Assembly: GCA_031772625.1 (NCBI GenBank)
Contig: CM062820.1
Location: 1,076,881,369 to 1,076,945,368 of the forward strand
Direction of reading: 5' to 3'
DNA: 64,000 nt
DNA from: Pinus tabuliformis
Lineage: Eukaryota > Streptophyta > Pinopsida > Pinales > Pinaceae
Position numbers and translations under genes: made by a program. The notes under the pieces are model-generated. The model searched no databases, had not been told where the DNA came from, and saw only the letters and a program-made list of their open reading frames with translations. Shown piece after piece: positions 37,301 to 47,737 of the stretch (positions are counted from its first letter, which is position 1; the number at the start of each line of letters is the position of its first letter).

Positions 37301-38330
37301 TGGTATACTTGAGAACCCTTTCATTCTCCAGTCTCATGAACTGGTCATGAATTTTATCAGCAATGAATGAGGCATAATCATACTTGATAGCAGGGGGCTA
37401 TCCATGGGTAAAGATAGACATCAACACTAGGGTCAGTTCATCTAAATATTCACTAGTGGGTAATCCCATGACTGCAGATATCATATCAACTATGATTTTA
37501 CCCATATCTGTGAAGAAAACTGACACATAAGGAGGTGGATCTTTAGTTTGATATCTTTTCTCTATGAAAGTCTGACAGAGGCGATTAAGTTTAGATTGGG
37601 ATGATTTAGTTGATTTCTCAAGTAAATTTCCAATGGAAACAGGGGTGAGGGTATGACTGGGGTGAAATTGCAGCATCTCATTGATTGAGTCTGCAGTTAT
37701 AGTGAATAGGACTGTTTGTTTGGGAGACATGACTGCTCTATGGGTGGGGTCATAATTTTCATGGCACTGATGGATTATGTCAGGGAAAACATGCACAGCG
37801 GGGAGAAAATACATTGAGAGATTGGATTCCCATAGTCCTATGGCATCATAGCCATTCAAATGATTGTCTCGTCATTGGCAAAAGACATGTAGATGGTTTT
37901 TCCAGTGGTTAGGTCTTTTATTTGAAAGTATTTATCTACCAGAGGTAGATAGTCTAAGTCATGATGAGGGGTGTTAATGGGAGCAACGTTTAGGGCCACC
38001 GGGGTTTCCATTCTGGTTCTTGTGGATTCAGAAAGGAAACTGAGGCTTTCTTTATAAAATTGGTGAAATTAGGGGTCGAGGGAACTTGAATTAAAAAAGG
38101 CAGTAACATAAATGTGGTGAATTTAGGCCTTTTTTAGTTAATTTGCAATGGAAAACAAGTATTTGCAGGGTTTTAGGTCAGGAATTTGATAAATACCTGC
38201 ATTTGGGGGCCGAGCAATGGAATGCAAGTACTAGGTGTAATTGGATGGTTTTGGGTGGCGTCGGCTAGAAATTTTGGAGCAGACTGGCAGCTGAAAGCTC
38301 AAGTTGGTTGACCTCGACGTTTATGTTTGC
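34393..38330 (-). pseudogene. LTR-borne ORF of element C, right copy (unknown function)
   Basis: The domain order is the same as in the left copy: N-terminal domain (37859-37050), Ser/Thr/Gln-rich linker (36717-36463), charged linker (36451-36026), segment 36004-35708, coiled-coil-like region (35671-34777) and C-terminal segment (34641-34393). Several stops of the left copy are sense codons here and the reverse, so the common ancestor was more open than either. Examples: 'VN*LEL' left but 'VNQLEL' right, and 'LNEQLKE' left but 'LNE*LKE' right. Two TAGs are shared (35459-35461 and 36026-36028). A 67-bp deletion disrupts this copy. Confidence 0.7.
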
Positions 38331-38375
38331 ATGGATGTACAGATTTTAGAATAAACGATGAAAACGTTTTATTTT

Positions 38376-38383
38376 GTTTTATA
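38376..38383 (-). promoter_or_regulatory. TATA-like box upstream of the LTR ORF (right copy)
   Basis: GTGTATAAAACAAAAT on the minus strand, the counterpart of 24803-24810. Conservation is expected simply from LTR duplication, so it does not by itself prove function. Confidence 0.4.
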
Positions 38384-40043
38384 CACAAAGTCAAGATTTG
38401 GCGGGTTACGGGATTTGGACGGGTGATGTTATCGCGCAAACGACATGATGTTTTTTCGTTCGTGGGAGGGCGGTAAGCGGTTTATATCGCACCACTCATC
38501 GGGGGGAGCTGGTATTTGGCCTTGAGCCAGTGATTCCATAGAAAAAATGATGTGTGGCAAGGTACTCTGTACAAAACCACTTTGCGATCGCGCGCTAACG
38601 TGCGGTTGCAAAGGGTCGTGCGATATGCACATCAGCCATCGGATGTGGGAGATGTAATCGGATGGTTCATCGGGGATGAGAAGTAACAAGGGTTTAATGA
38701 GGGCAAGCCTAATATAATTAAGAGTTGTTTAATCATATCAGGGTGTCAGGATTGATCGAGAAGGTTATTAATTAACCGTGAGGGTTAATTAATCCCTTTG
38801 TAATGTGGCGGGGGGTCAGGGCTATTAATTAGTTACAGATTAACTAATTAATCCCTATTTACAATGGATTATGGTTATATTTTAACCAAAGGGGTGGGAT
38901 AATAATATTTCTGGGTTTTTGACATAGTCTAAATAATACGGGAGCGGGTAAACTTTATAGGGTATTTATATATTAATACATGTTAGTAGTTAATATGATT
39001 TTGAAGTGAAAAACACTAAGTATAAACATTTGAGGTGTGTATTCAAACTTAGGCTAAAGTGAAAAAAAAGGATTCTTGTGGATATATTTTAATTTTCCTA
39101 AGTAAAATAGGATTTTACTTAGGAAAAACTTATCAAGGGAATGAATGATTTATGAATGGGTATGATGATTAATGAATGGTATTAAGTACTTAGGCTTTAT
39201 AAATTATAGGGCTAAGGGTCTGATCCCTCCAGAAGTCACAGAAATGCTCTGAGCCCCTTTAATTTAATAATTACCTTGGCACTTAGGGGAAATTAGTGAA
39301 ATTTTAGGGGAAATGAGTAGGGAAGTTAATTATTTTGACTTTGCTTGCTTGATATGTCTTTCATGTACTGCATGCCTTTGCCTTGTGATGAAAATAAAAG
39401 ATTTACACATACACACTTATCATTCATCACATATTATTCTGCAACCATCATCTACCTACCTTACCTACTTAACCTAGCATTTTTACTTCTTTATTGTGGT
39501 GCACTTAGACTGGCAAACCCTTATCAAATTTTCTTTTCTTTTACATGGCAATGCCTATCTAAGTCTACACTTATTACATCAAAGGGCTCAAAGTAAACTG
39601 TTGAGCTCCTTTTTACTCTACCTCTCTACTTATCTGCCAAGATTACACTGTTTGGTCAAATCTTTATTCTCTATTTCTACAACATGAAATTGAAATATGA
39701 ACTAGCCAAGTTTAAACTATTTGACTATTCATGAATTGTGGCATAAGTGACAAGTTGCACACAATTGTTTATTAAACAAAGTGAAAAATTAGTGGCATTT
39801 ATATTTGCACACTTTCCTGGTCTTTTCTTTTTGTTGGGGTTCATTTTCTTTCATTTTTTGACCATCTTTTATTCTTTTTACCCTTTGATTTTTCTTTTAG
39901 GGTATACCCTCTTTACATTTTTTAAATTTTTTTGATTTTTTGAAAATATGGAAAACCTTTGCAACAAGTAAAGGTATGAACATATTACATAGCTTATAAA
40001 GTCAATCATGATATATGACACCTATTGGTATAGGGGCATAACA

Positions 40044-40945
40044 CATCTAATTCCTGGGTTGATGACTCTGTTCATCTACGTATTTTTCAGTGCACCCTTA
40101 CGGGTCCTGCCATGAAATGGTACATCGAGTTGCCTCAAGGCGCTTATCAAGACTTTAATTCTTTGGCAATGGCCTTCCTTACTCACTTCCAGTTACCAGT
40201 TCTCTATGAAACTGGTACCCATCTACTTACATCTTTGAAATAGAACATTGCTACCCACATCTCTGATCATATCCATGAATGGAGACATTGACGTCACCTT
40301 ATCAAGTTTGATATATCCGATGAGATTTTAACTGAATGGTTTCACAAATCATTTCTCGAAAAAATAGCTACAAGCATAGCTATGGGAGGTTGTGTAACTG
40401 AAGATCAAGCCATTTCCCATGCCCAATTTTTAGATTTGATGTATTCCCAATTTGGCACGTTATATGATCTCTTGCCTGATGCTTCAAGGCCATCTACAGA
40501 TCTCGTGTCTTCTAAACGTATGGATGTACCACCTATTGATGGTATTATTGGATCAATGACTCAAAATTCCCATAAAACTTCTTCAAAGAAAAAATCTATT
40601 TTGAATTTTGCATCCAATCCTCCTTTGAATCCCTCTCCAAATCCTAGTAAAACCTCTGAGGTTAATGCCATTCAGTCTACCATGTCAAACAAAGCCTCTA
40701 GAGGTAAAAAGAAGGGTAAAGGAAAAGAAAAATCTGATACCCCAAAACAGGATCCACTAAAGTCATATGCTGATGATGCATCTAAATGTAAGCCAAAATA
40801 TCCTTGCCTCATTTATGAGGAAGATCACTATACCAAGGATTGTCTTCGTCATGCGGAAGTTAGTCACTTGTTAAAAGGAACTCAAGGGACACCAACTGTG
40901 CTGAAAGAATCTTTCCCATCACAACATACTCAATTGGTGGAATAA
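40044..40945 (+). pseudogene. Element D gag, C-terminal part
   Basis: The gag domain resumes directly after element C: 'NSWVDDSVHLRIFQCTLTG', 'PAMKWYIELPQGAYQDFN' and 'LAMAFLTHFQLPVLYETGT' match retrotransposon gag. A stop at 40242-40244 replaces a likely Gln. From 40382 a 187-codon frame continues with a Lys-rich region ('NKASRGKKKGKGKEKSD') and a zinc-knuckle remnant, 'CLIYEEDHYTKDC' (about 40805-40843), in which the second Cys is Tyr. RNA binding and particle assembly are the inferred roles. Confidence 0.85.
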
Positions 40946-41399
40946 CCACAATCTTCCACATCTTTAGGTTCTCAGGTTTACATGAGTGGAATAGTGCCTA
41001 TTTTTGTTGCCACCCAGTCAAAAGACTATCAAACTCCTCAAAAACAGACTATGGAGAAAGAAGTTACTGATACACCTTCTACTTCTGCTCTGCCTAGCTC
41101 CAGCCCTCTTCATATTGAGAGACCTAGTAATGACTCCATTATCTGACCGCCTCCCAAGGGTGTCCTTCAGAAATCATCTTACAATATGAATGCGCGAGCT
41201 TCCCACCATTACAATATTGTCAAAGATTTAGCTCAAGCACCTTCGGTGATTTCTGCCTTGGAAGTTCTCCAAACTTTTCCAACGTAGCAGAAAGAATTAC
41301 TATCCACTATAGGAGGAAATGACCCTAAAAATTCGAATTTGATTACTTTTGACCTGGAAAATCATGTTCCTCGCCTTCCCCATCAATTTGCATTTTTAT

Positions 41400-41924
41400 C
41401 CAAGTCATTATAAAAGGGAAGACGATTCATCAGATTGTGATTGATGAGGGTTCTTCCACCTACATCATGTATGTTTCATGCTGGAAAGCTATAGGCTCTC
41501 CACCTCTCAACCAGTCTCCAAACACCTTAGAAGCCTTTGATGGCAGAGGATCTCATCCTTACGGTATTCTCACAAGTTTTCCCATCACGTTGGAAGGGAA
41601 AACTATCAAACTAGAAATAGAAGTTGTTGATGCAAATTTGAATTATAACCTTCTAGTTGGACAAAGATTCACTCATGCTATGTTATGTGTGGTTTCTTCT
41701 TTGTTCTGCGTGCTCCGTTTTCCTCATGAAGGGAAAATAGTCACCATTGATCAGTTAGCCTTTTTCTCTTCTGGTTCTTCAAATGGAAACGTACCATATG
41801 TGGGAAATACCAACATTCCTTATGAGAGCATTGGGGCGGGTCTTTTTAAAGACTCCGATATTATGGGAACTTTTTCCCTCCCACCTCCTCATGTCGCTTC
41901 CGTCAACATTATCTCTACTTCTTA
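41400..41924 (+). pseudogene. Element D aspartic protease
   Basis: The frame from 41437 reads 'MIDEGSSTYIMYVSCWKAIG', the active-site loop (D-E-G-S), followed by 'PLNQSPNTLEAFDGRGSHPY', 'PITLEGKTIKLEIEVVDANL' and 'YNLLVGQRFTHAM', in which the Leu-Leu-Val-Gly-Gln segment corresponds to the second conserved retropepsin motif. The stop at 41923 may replace Trp or Gln. The gag-protease interval (40946-41399) is a Ser/Pro-rich linker. Confidence 0.8.
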
Positions 41925-42178
41925 GGATCCTTGGATCATTCCTTCTCCCGATCAGGTTGATTCTTTTGGTGATGTTATGCCGCTTAGCCCAACAAAACAA
42001 GCTTATCAAGCTGGTGTTTTGGCTTCAGCATCCGCTTTTGAAATTCATACTACTCTTAGTATGCATATAGATGCGTATTCACAGTCTCCTTTGCTTGGTT
42101 CTTGGGATTCTCCCAATACCTTGAACGAGAAATTCCCCACTGACGAGAGTATTACCGAGGTTATGTCTCTTAAGTAAA
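41925..42178 (+). pseudogene. Element D post-protease coding tail
   Basis: About 80 codons stay open in the protease frame ('IPSPDQVDSFGDVMPLSPTK', 'LNEKFPTDESITEV') and end in a stop at 42176-42178. No RT motif appears where RT would normally begin. Confidence 0.55.
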
Positions 42179-42615
42179 ATCCCTGGAATTATGGTCATCA
42201 TCATTCGTCGTTTCTCCCGAGTCTTGGAGAGATTTCTTTGTGTTTAGGTACCTTTGTTTACTATACACTCACCCATTTGTGTTTCCTTGTGCAACAAAAA
42301 GTCATATGTTCTTGGTGAGGGTGATTTATCTTGACTGCTTCAATGAGTTTTATTTTATCACTTTTTTAGACTCGTAAAACATAAACAAAAAAGCGACCCC
42401 CCTGGAGTCATATTTAAGCTCTTTTCTGACTCTCTAAAAATGAAAAGATTGCCGAGTACTTGTCATTTCAAACTCGTAAAAATAAATGAAATGATGTCTA
42501 CTCAATATAAGTTTAACCCTTTTTCGAACTGAGATAGACTATTGTACGAAAAAGTAATACCTTAGTCGAACATGGCTAAGAGCTTCTCTTGGATATTGTT
42601 TTCTACCTTTTCGAG
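42179..42615 (+). other. Element D non-coding segment before element E
   Basis: I see no open frame or domain. It includes short self-complementary stretches around 42460-42490 (CATTTCA...TGAAATG). It resembles 3' untranslated sequence rather than RT. TCGAG at 42611-42615 would be the 5' target duplication of element E; its partner is lost. Confidence 0.5.
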
Positions 42616-43509
42616 TGTTGAAATATGGCAACAAGAATATTCCAATTTAATTTGTCCTTGAATTAAATTTTGAATCAAAATCAAATTTAGTCTTAATAGC
42701 TACTTGGAAATAATTAATTAATTTATTTTAAATTAATTAGTTGGAGAAATTCAAGTTAGAAGTCTTTCTGAAGTCATGCAAGACTTATCCCTTAAATTAA
42801 GGAGATAAGATTGAGTTATATTTGAGTTGTAATTGATTAACTCAGTTTATTGAGTTAAGTCTAGTTATATTAGTTCCAAACTATTTGAGGAACTAATAGT
42901 GAGTTAACAGTCAGTTGATGCATTACTGCACTCAACTAGTGCTACTCTAGTTAACTGAAGATTCCCTCATCAGAAACTCATACATATCTATTCTAAGAAA
43001 GACCCAGTTGAGATTTTTGTTCAAGGACACTGTAATATCAGTTGCATGTGTTTTCTCATGGAGAAAACTCATGCATGCAGTCAAGGATTTATCCTTGAGG
43101 ATTGCACAGTTTTTAAGGAGAGTTTTCCACTTGGTAATAGGCTAATCATCCACAAGGAAGAGCGCAAGGAAATAGGAGCTTGGAGGGCAGAGGGGAAGGT
43201 TGGAGGGAAGCCAAGATTTCCTGTGAACATCTGTGAGGATTGTAATGAGATCTGGCTAGCTGTGAGAGCTAAGGCTTTGTATAATTCCTATGTATTTCCA
43301 CCATGTATGATAATACAATAGTGTGCGGTTTTTAGCTGAGGATTTCCCCAAAGTATTTTCATGTATATTGTGCCATTGATTCTTTTTTTTTTGGTTATAT
43401 TGTTCAGCTCGATCTTTAAGCTTCCGCAAATTGATATTAGAAGTAGGTTATAGAATTCTACTTTGATTTATATTGCATTATCAAGTTAACCTATCACAGA
43501 TTTTATACA
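42616..43509 (+). repeat. Element E 5' LTR
   Basis: 894 bp, beginning TGTTGAAATATGGCAAC and ending TTTATACA right at the PBS. It aligns with 46415-47268, with differences of the order of 5-7 percent by eye. A 91-codon frame (43046-43321) is kept in both LTRs but has no recognisable domain. Confidence 0.95.
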
Positions 43510-43521
43510 TGGTATCAGAGC
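43510..43521 (+). promoter_or_regulatory. Element E primer binding site
   Basis: TGGTATCAGAGC, the perfect plant initiator tRNA-Met-type PBS, immediately after the LTR. Confidence 0.95.
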
Positions 43522-43554
43522 TGTGAAAAGTATATTGAGAAGAGAATTCGAATT

Positions 43555-44460
43555 TTGAAGTTCAGGGTTGCAAGTGAAAATCGAATTCATATCATACTTC
43601 AAGGTTGGCCAATGGCATTATATGGCTTGAGACTGGAGTATGCCTTGGAAGGTAGCTCGAATTACATAGCATGGAAAGATAGAATGGAGGTTGTATTAGA
43701 AGACAATGGCTTGAAGGAATCCATTGATAAAGAAATCCCAAAGCCAACTTCAACTAATGCACAAGAGTTGGCTGAGTGGAAGAAGTGTGTGATGAAGGCG
43801 AGATAGATCATCCTTGAGGGAGTTCAAGACCATATTGTCTCGAGTCTCCATGGAAAGGATACTCCATTTTTAATGTGGAAGACATTGAAGGACCTCTACC
43901 AGAACACTAGCGACCAAAGGAAATTGGCGCTCAAGGATAAGCTTCGAAGAATCAAGATGGAGAATGGCGATACTATTTCCACATATCTAAACAAGCTCAC
44001 CACCTACAAAGATGAGCTTGGCAGTGTGGGAATAACTACTTCTAATGATGATATGGTGAGCCTCGCTCTCCTTGGCCTTCCAAAGAGTTGGAATAGCTAC
44101 CAGGACTCTGTGAATGGAAGGGAGAAATTGCCGGATTGGGAATGACTATGGTCGAATCTTATGCAGGAGGAGATCGGGAGGAGCACACAAGATGGTTCTT
44201 CATCCAAGAATGATGATGTAGAAAATCTGGCCTTAGCAAGTAAGGCAAGGAAAGGGAAGGGGAAGGCTTCCCATTTCAAATCGAATTCTTCTCATGGAGG
44301 GAAAAAGGGTGACATGTCTAAAGTAAGATGCTTTAATTGTCACAAGATGGGAAATTATGAAACTAATTGCCCATCGAAGAAGTCTAAGAAGGAATCCTCG
44401 GAAGGATCGGAAGGTGAGGCATTAACCTCTCAGTTCGAAATGGACTTTACCTTCATTGCA
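43555..44460 (+). pseudogene. Element E gag
   Basis: Frames 43555-43806, 43873-44145 and 44161 on give a copia gag: 'LEGSSNYIAWKDRMEVVLED', 'TLKDLYQNTSDQRKLALKDK', 'MENGDTISTYLNKLTTYKDE' and 'MVSLALLGLPKSWNSYQDSV'. A CCHC knuckle at about 44331-44372 reads 'CFNCHKMGNYETNC', with Asn in place of His. Stops are at 43804-43806 and 44143-44145; the second lies in 'PDWE*LW', where Arg (CGA) is usual. The rest of the frame is well kept. Confidence 0.9.
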
Positions 44461-44700
44461 TGCATGGTGTCATCGATGATGGGTTGTGTGTGGTATCTTG
44501 ATAGTGAAGCCTCATTCCACATGACCGGTGATAAAAATTTATTCAGTGCCTTGGAGGAGAAAGAACTCAAGATGTGCATAGAGATGGGTGACAATGAAAG
44601 GTATAGTGTTTCAGGAGTGGGCACAGTTTATTTTCAGAGGGAGCATGGAGCTCCTCTCACCTTGAAGATGTGATGTATGTGCCTGGACTGAAGAAGAACT
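44461..44700 (+). pseudogene. Element E aspartic protease region
   Basis: 'VWYLDSEASFHMTGDKNLFS' is the copia protease active site, normally D-S-G-A-S; the Gly is Glu here (GGA to GAA). It continues as 'VSGVGTVYF' and, after a +1 shift near 44670, 'MYVPGLKKNLISVSML', which leads into the integrase pre-domain. The active-site change would be expected to abolish activity. Confidence 0.85.
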
Positions 44701-45851
44701 TGATATCAGTCTCGATGTTGGAGGACAAAGGATACAATGTTGTCTTCAGTAAAGGAGAGGTGTTCCTAAGACACATAGCCACAGGTCAGACCAAGAGGAT
44801 AGGGATTCAGGTGAAGAATCTCTATAAACTAGAGGTAGATGATTGTGCAACATTGAGTATGAAAGAAGAATTGGTGCAAAGCCAAGACATTAGCAAGTTG
44901 TGGCACAGGCGGTTGGGCTATTTGCATCATGGGGCTTTGAAGATAATGCAGTAGATATCTAGAGGACTTCCAAAAGGTAAACTTGAGCAAGTTGACACAT
45001 GCAAAGGTTGTACCTTGGGAAAGTACACCAAGTCTTCCTTTCATGATCGAGATAGTCAAGCAGAGGCTATCTTAGAGTGCGTTCATACTGATTTGTGTGG
45101 ACCATTCTCGACAACATCCACAACGAAGCAAAGGTATTATGTGATTTTCATTTATGACTATTCTCGTAAATGCTGGGTTTATTTCATGCAGAAGAAGGAC
45201 CAAACTTTCATAAAGTTTTGTGAGTTCAAAGCTTTGGTCGAGAAAGAGTCAGGGAAGAAGATCAAGGCCTTGAGAAGTGACAATGGTGGAGAATATGTCT
45301 CTCAAGAGTTTAAGGACTTCTATGCAGTGGAAGGAATTAAACGAGAGTTGATGGAACCTCATAACCCGCAACAGAATGGGGTGGCGAAGAGGAAGAACAA
45401 AACTATTGTTGGGGCAGCACGGGTAATGCTGCATGACCAAGGCCTACCACTTCACTTGTGGGCTAAGGCATGCAACACAATGGTCTATTTGCAGAATAGA
45501 AGCCCACATCGTAGACTTGGGATGAAGGCAGTAGAGGAATCTTTCTCTGGTAAGAGACCAGAAGTGGGTCACTTTAGGATCTTTGGCTCATCGGTATATT
45601 GTCATGTGACAAAGGATGCACAGAATAAACTTGAGCTGACAACAGAGTTGGGGATATTTGTGGGTTACACTAATACACCTCACAACTATCGAGTGTACTT
45701 GCCTACTAGTCGGAGGACAGTGGTTCGCAGAGATCTCAAGTTTGATGAGCAGAAGGCCATGCGAGTTTCCCTTGAGAGGGAGCTCCAACTACAGGCTGTG
45801 GAGGAACTGTTGGTTCCTAAGGAGGAGGAGCCTCAGATTGATGCAGAGTAG
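44701..45851 (+). pseudogene. Element E integrase
   Basis: The pre-integrase zinc region is 'LWHRRLGYLHHGALKIMQ', stop (44952-44954), then 'CKGCTLGKYTK' (H...C-x2-C). The core frame 45015-45851 has 'HTDLCGPF' (Asp26), 'LRSDNGGEY' (Asp89) and 'NGVAKRKNKTI', where residue 125 is Lys in place of the catalytic Glu at exactly the D-35-E spacing. The change is a single G-to-A (GAG to AAG). The C-terminal part keeps 'FGSSVYCHVTKDAQNKLE' and 'GIFVGYTN'. It ends at a TAG at a likely Gln codon (45849-45851). Confidence 0.9.
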
Positions 45852-46401
45852 CTGCATGCAAAGGTTCCAGGAGTGTAGATATCCACTCAAGAAGAGTCTT
45901 CCAGAGATGACAGAAACGCACAAGAGAAGCTGACAGATTGTTGGAGGATGTGAGAGAGAATGTGGGAGCACCATCTTCTCAGCACAGACAGAGGAGGTCA
46001 CCTGAGAGGTACACTAGATACATGGCCCTTGCTGGGGAATGTGTTGAAACTGAGCCATCTTCCTTTGAGGAAGTAGTGCAACAGCTGATTTGGGTTGATG
46101 ATATGGTGGAGGAGTATGACTGCATAGTTCATAACAATGTTTGGGACATGGTTCCAAGACCGGAGAACAAGTCGGTTGTGAGTTCCTGCTGACTTTACAA
46201 GGTAAAGAAAGTTGCTGATGGTAGTGTGGAGAAGCATAAGACAAGATTTGTTTCCCGTGGCTTTTCATAGATTGAGAGTATCATGTTGCTGTAGTATATT
46301 TTGACAGAGGAGCAAGATGCTGACGTTTTGACAAAGGCATTGTCAAAGTGTAAATTCGAGTTCCATAGAGACAGGATCAGGGTGGCAGATAATCCCTTTC
46401 T
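45852..46401 (+). pseudogene. Element E RT/RNase H remnant, internally deleted
   Basis: The RT start is recognisable ('VVQQLIWVDDMVEEYDCIV', 'VWDMVPRPENKSVVSS'), followed by 'C*LYKVKKVADGS', where Arg-Trp is standard, and 'TRFVSRGFS*IE'. Shortly after 46280 it jumps to the C-terminus of RNase H, 'LTEEQDADVLTKALSKCKFE', about 46300-46370. The YVDD box and RNase H catalytic core are therefore gone. Compared with other copia elements roughly 1 kb or more is missing. Confidence 0.9.
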
Positions 46402-46414
46402 TGTTGAGAGGGAG
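46402..46414 (+). promoter_or_regulatory. Element E polypurine tract
   Basis: TTGAGAGGGAG directly abuts the TG of the 3' LTR, as expected for the plus-strand priming site. Confidence 0.7.
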
Positions 46415-47268
46415 TGTTGAAATATGGCAACAAGAATATTTCAATTTACTTTGTCCTTCAATTAAATTGTGAATTAAAATCAAATTTAGTCTTAATAGCT
46501 ACTTGGAAATAGTTAATTAATTTATTTTAAATTAATTAGTTGGAGAAATTCAAGTTAGAAGTCTTTTTGAAGTCATGCAAGAGTTATCCCTTAAATTTGG
46601 GAGATAAGATTGAGTTATATTTGAGTTGTAATTAGTTAACTTTACTGAGTTAAGTGTTAAATTAGTTCCAAACTATTTTAGGAACTAATAGTGAGTTAAC
46701 AGTCAGTTGATGCATTAATGCACTCAACTAGTGCTACTCCAGTTAACTGAAGATTCCCTCATCAAAAACTCATGCATGTCTATTCTGAGAAAGAACCAGT
46801 TGATATTAATGTTCAAGGACAGTGTACTATCAGTTGCATGTGTTTTCTCATGGAGAAAACTCATGCATGCAGTCAAGGATTTATCCTTGAGGATTGCGCA
46901 GTTTTGAAGGAGAGTTTTCCACTTGGTAATAGGCTAATCATTCACAAGGAACAACGCAAGGAAATAGGAGCTTGGAGGTTAGAGAGGAAGGCTGGAGAGA
47001 TGCCAAGATTGCTTGTGAGCATCTATGAGGATTGTACTAAGATTTGGCTAGCTATGAGAGCTAAGGATTTGTATAATTCCTATGTATTTCCACCATGTAT
47101 GATAATACAATAGTGTGGGGTTTTTAGCTGAGGCTGTCCCCAAAGTATTTTAATGTGTATTGTGCCATAGATTCTTCTTCTTCTGGTTATATTTTTCAGC
47201 TCGATCTTTAAGCTTCCGAAAATTGATATTAGAAGTAGGTTATAGTATTCTTCTTTGATTTATATTGC
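46415..47268 (+). repeat. Element E 3' LTR, truncated by element F
   Basis: It aligns with the 5' LTR up to 'tttatattgc' and then changes abruptly to element F (TGTTGGCATT). The last ~40 bp are not found on the far side of F, so they were deleted. Confidence 0.9.
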
Positions 47269-47387
47269 TGTTGGCATTATGATACAAATGTTGTCCTTGA
47301 TGGCAACTCACACAGATGACAGATCATAGTACAACAGGTCAGTGGCAAAGAATTAATGATCAGACTACAAAGAATGAAGAAAGAAAA

Positions 47388-47550
47388 GTATATATGCAGG
47401 TTCACTATATACCAAGTCGTGTACATACGCAAGTTCACTATATACCAAGTCGTGTACACACGAAGGTTCACTATATACCAAGTCGCGTATATACGCAGGT
47501 TCGCTATATAACAAGTAGTGTATACACGCAGGTTCACTATATACAAAGGC
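47388..47550 (+). repeat. Five 31-33-bp tandem repeats in element F LTR
   Basis: Units start at 47388, 47419, 47452, 47485 and 47518. The shared core is GTATAYACGCAGGTTC followed by ACTATATACCAAGTC. Some units vary at the TATAC part only. Their place about 180-340 bp upstream of the TATA box fits an enhancer-like array. Confidence 0.9.
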
Positions 47551-47729
47551 ACGTATATCGTACACATGCACTTTCATGCAAGGAAAGGCACGTACATGTC
47601 GGAAAACTAAGTTTTGGGTCCGTGGTATTTGGACCTTGGTATTGTGTCCAAAGTGTTGAACCTAGGTATTGGGTCCCTAGTATTGGTTCTAAATGGTTTT
47701 TGACCATGGTATTGAGTAAGGCCTAAGAC

Positions 47730-47737
47730 TATAAAAG
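47730..47737 (+). promoter_or_regulatory. Element F LTR TATA box
   Basis: CTATAAAAGGGGAAGG, a strong plant-type TATA box about 460 bp into the LTR. Confidence 0.7.

Larger units (their letters stand above)
19582..40043 (-). mobile_element. Element C: giant-LTR Ty3/gypsy (Tat-type) retrotransposon
   Basis: A 20,462-bp element flanked by a perfect 5-bp duplication, CATCT, at 19577-19581 and 40044-40048. Both ends are TGTTA...TAACA. LTRs are 6891 bp (left) and 6820 bp (right); the internal region 26473-33223 encodes, on the minus strand, gag, protease, an RNase H of archaeal type, RT, RNase H and integrase in this order. Because the element is on the minus strand, the right copy is the 5' LTR. 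No clear tRNA PBS match was seen next to the 5' LTR. D's gag reads through in frame if C and one CATCT are removed, direct proof of insertion. Confidence 0.95.
33224..40043 (-). repeat. Element C 5' LTR (right copy), 6.8 kb
   Basis: Partner of 19582-26472, with the same TGTTATCAC start and GGCATAACA end. It lacks about 67 bp of the left copy near 36890, inside the LTR ORF. Promoter boxes and palindromes are shared. Confidence 0.95.
42616..47268 (+). mobile_element. Element E: internally deleted Ty1/copia retrotransposon
   Basis: It has LTRs at 42616-43509 and 46415-47268, a tRNA-Met PBS, and the copia domain order gag, protease, integrase, RT, RNase H in plus orientation. Most of RT and RNase H is deleted (junction near 46285), and the last ~40 bp of the 3' LTR are missing because element F starts there. 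It is inserted in element D after its protease. Confidence 0.95.

Noticed and set aside
43046-43321. 91-codon ORF in element E 5' LTR, with a related 113-codon frame in the 3' LTR (46772-47113)
   Set aside because: Kept only because LTRs are copies of each other; short, no recognisable domain and no support for translation. Unlike element C, the frame is not long enough to be significant.
47388-47550. CRISPR-like appearance of the 33-bp repeats
   Set aside because: Units are directly adjacent without unique spacers, and the setting is a plant LTR.
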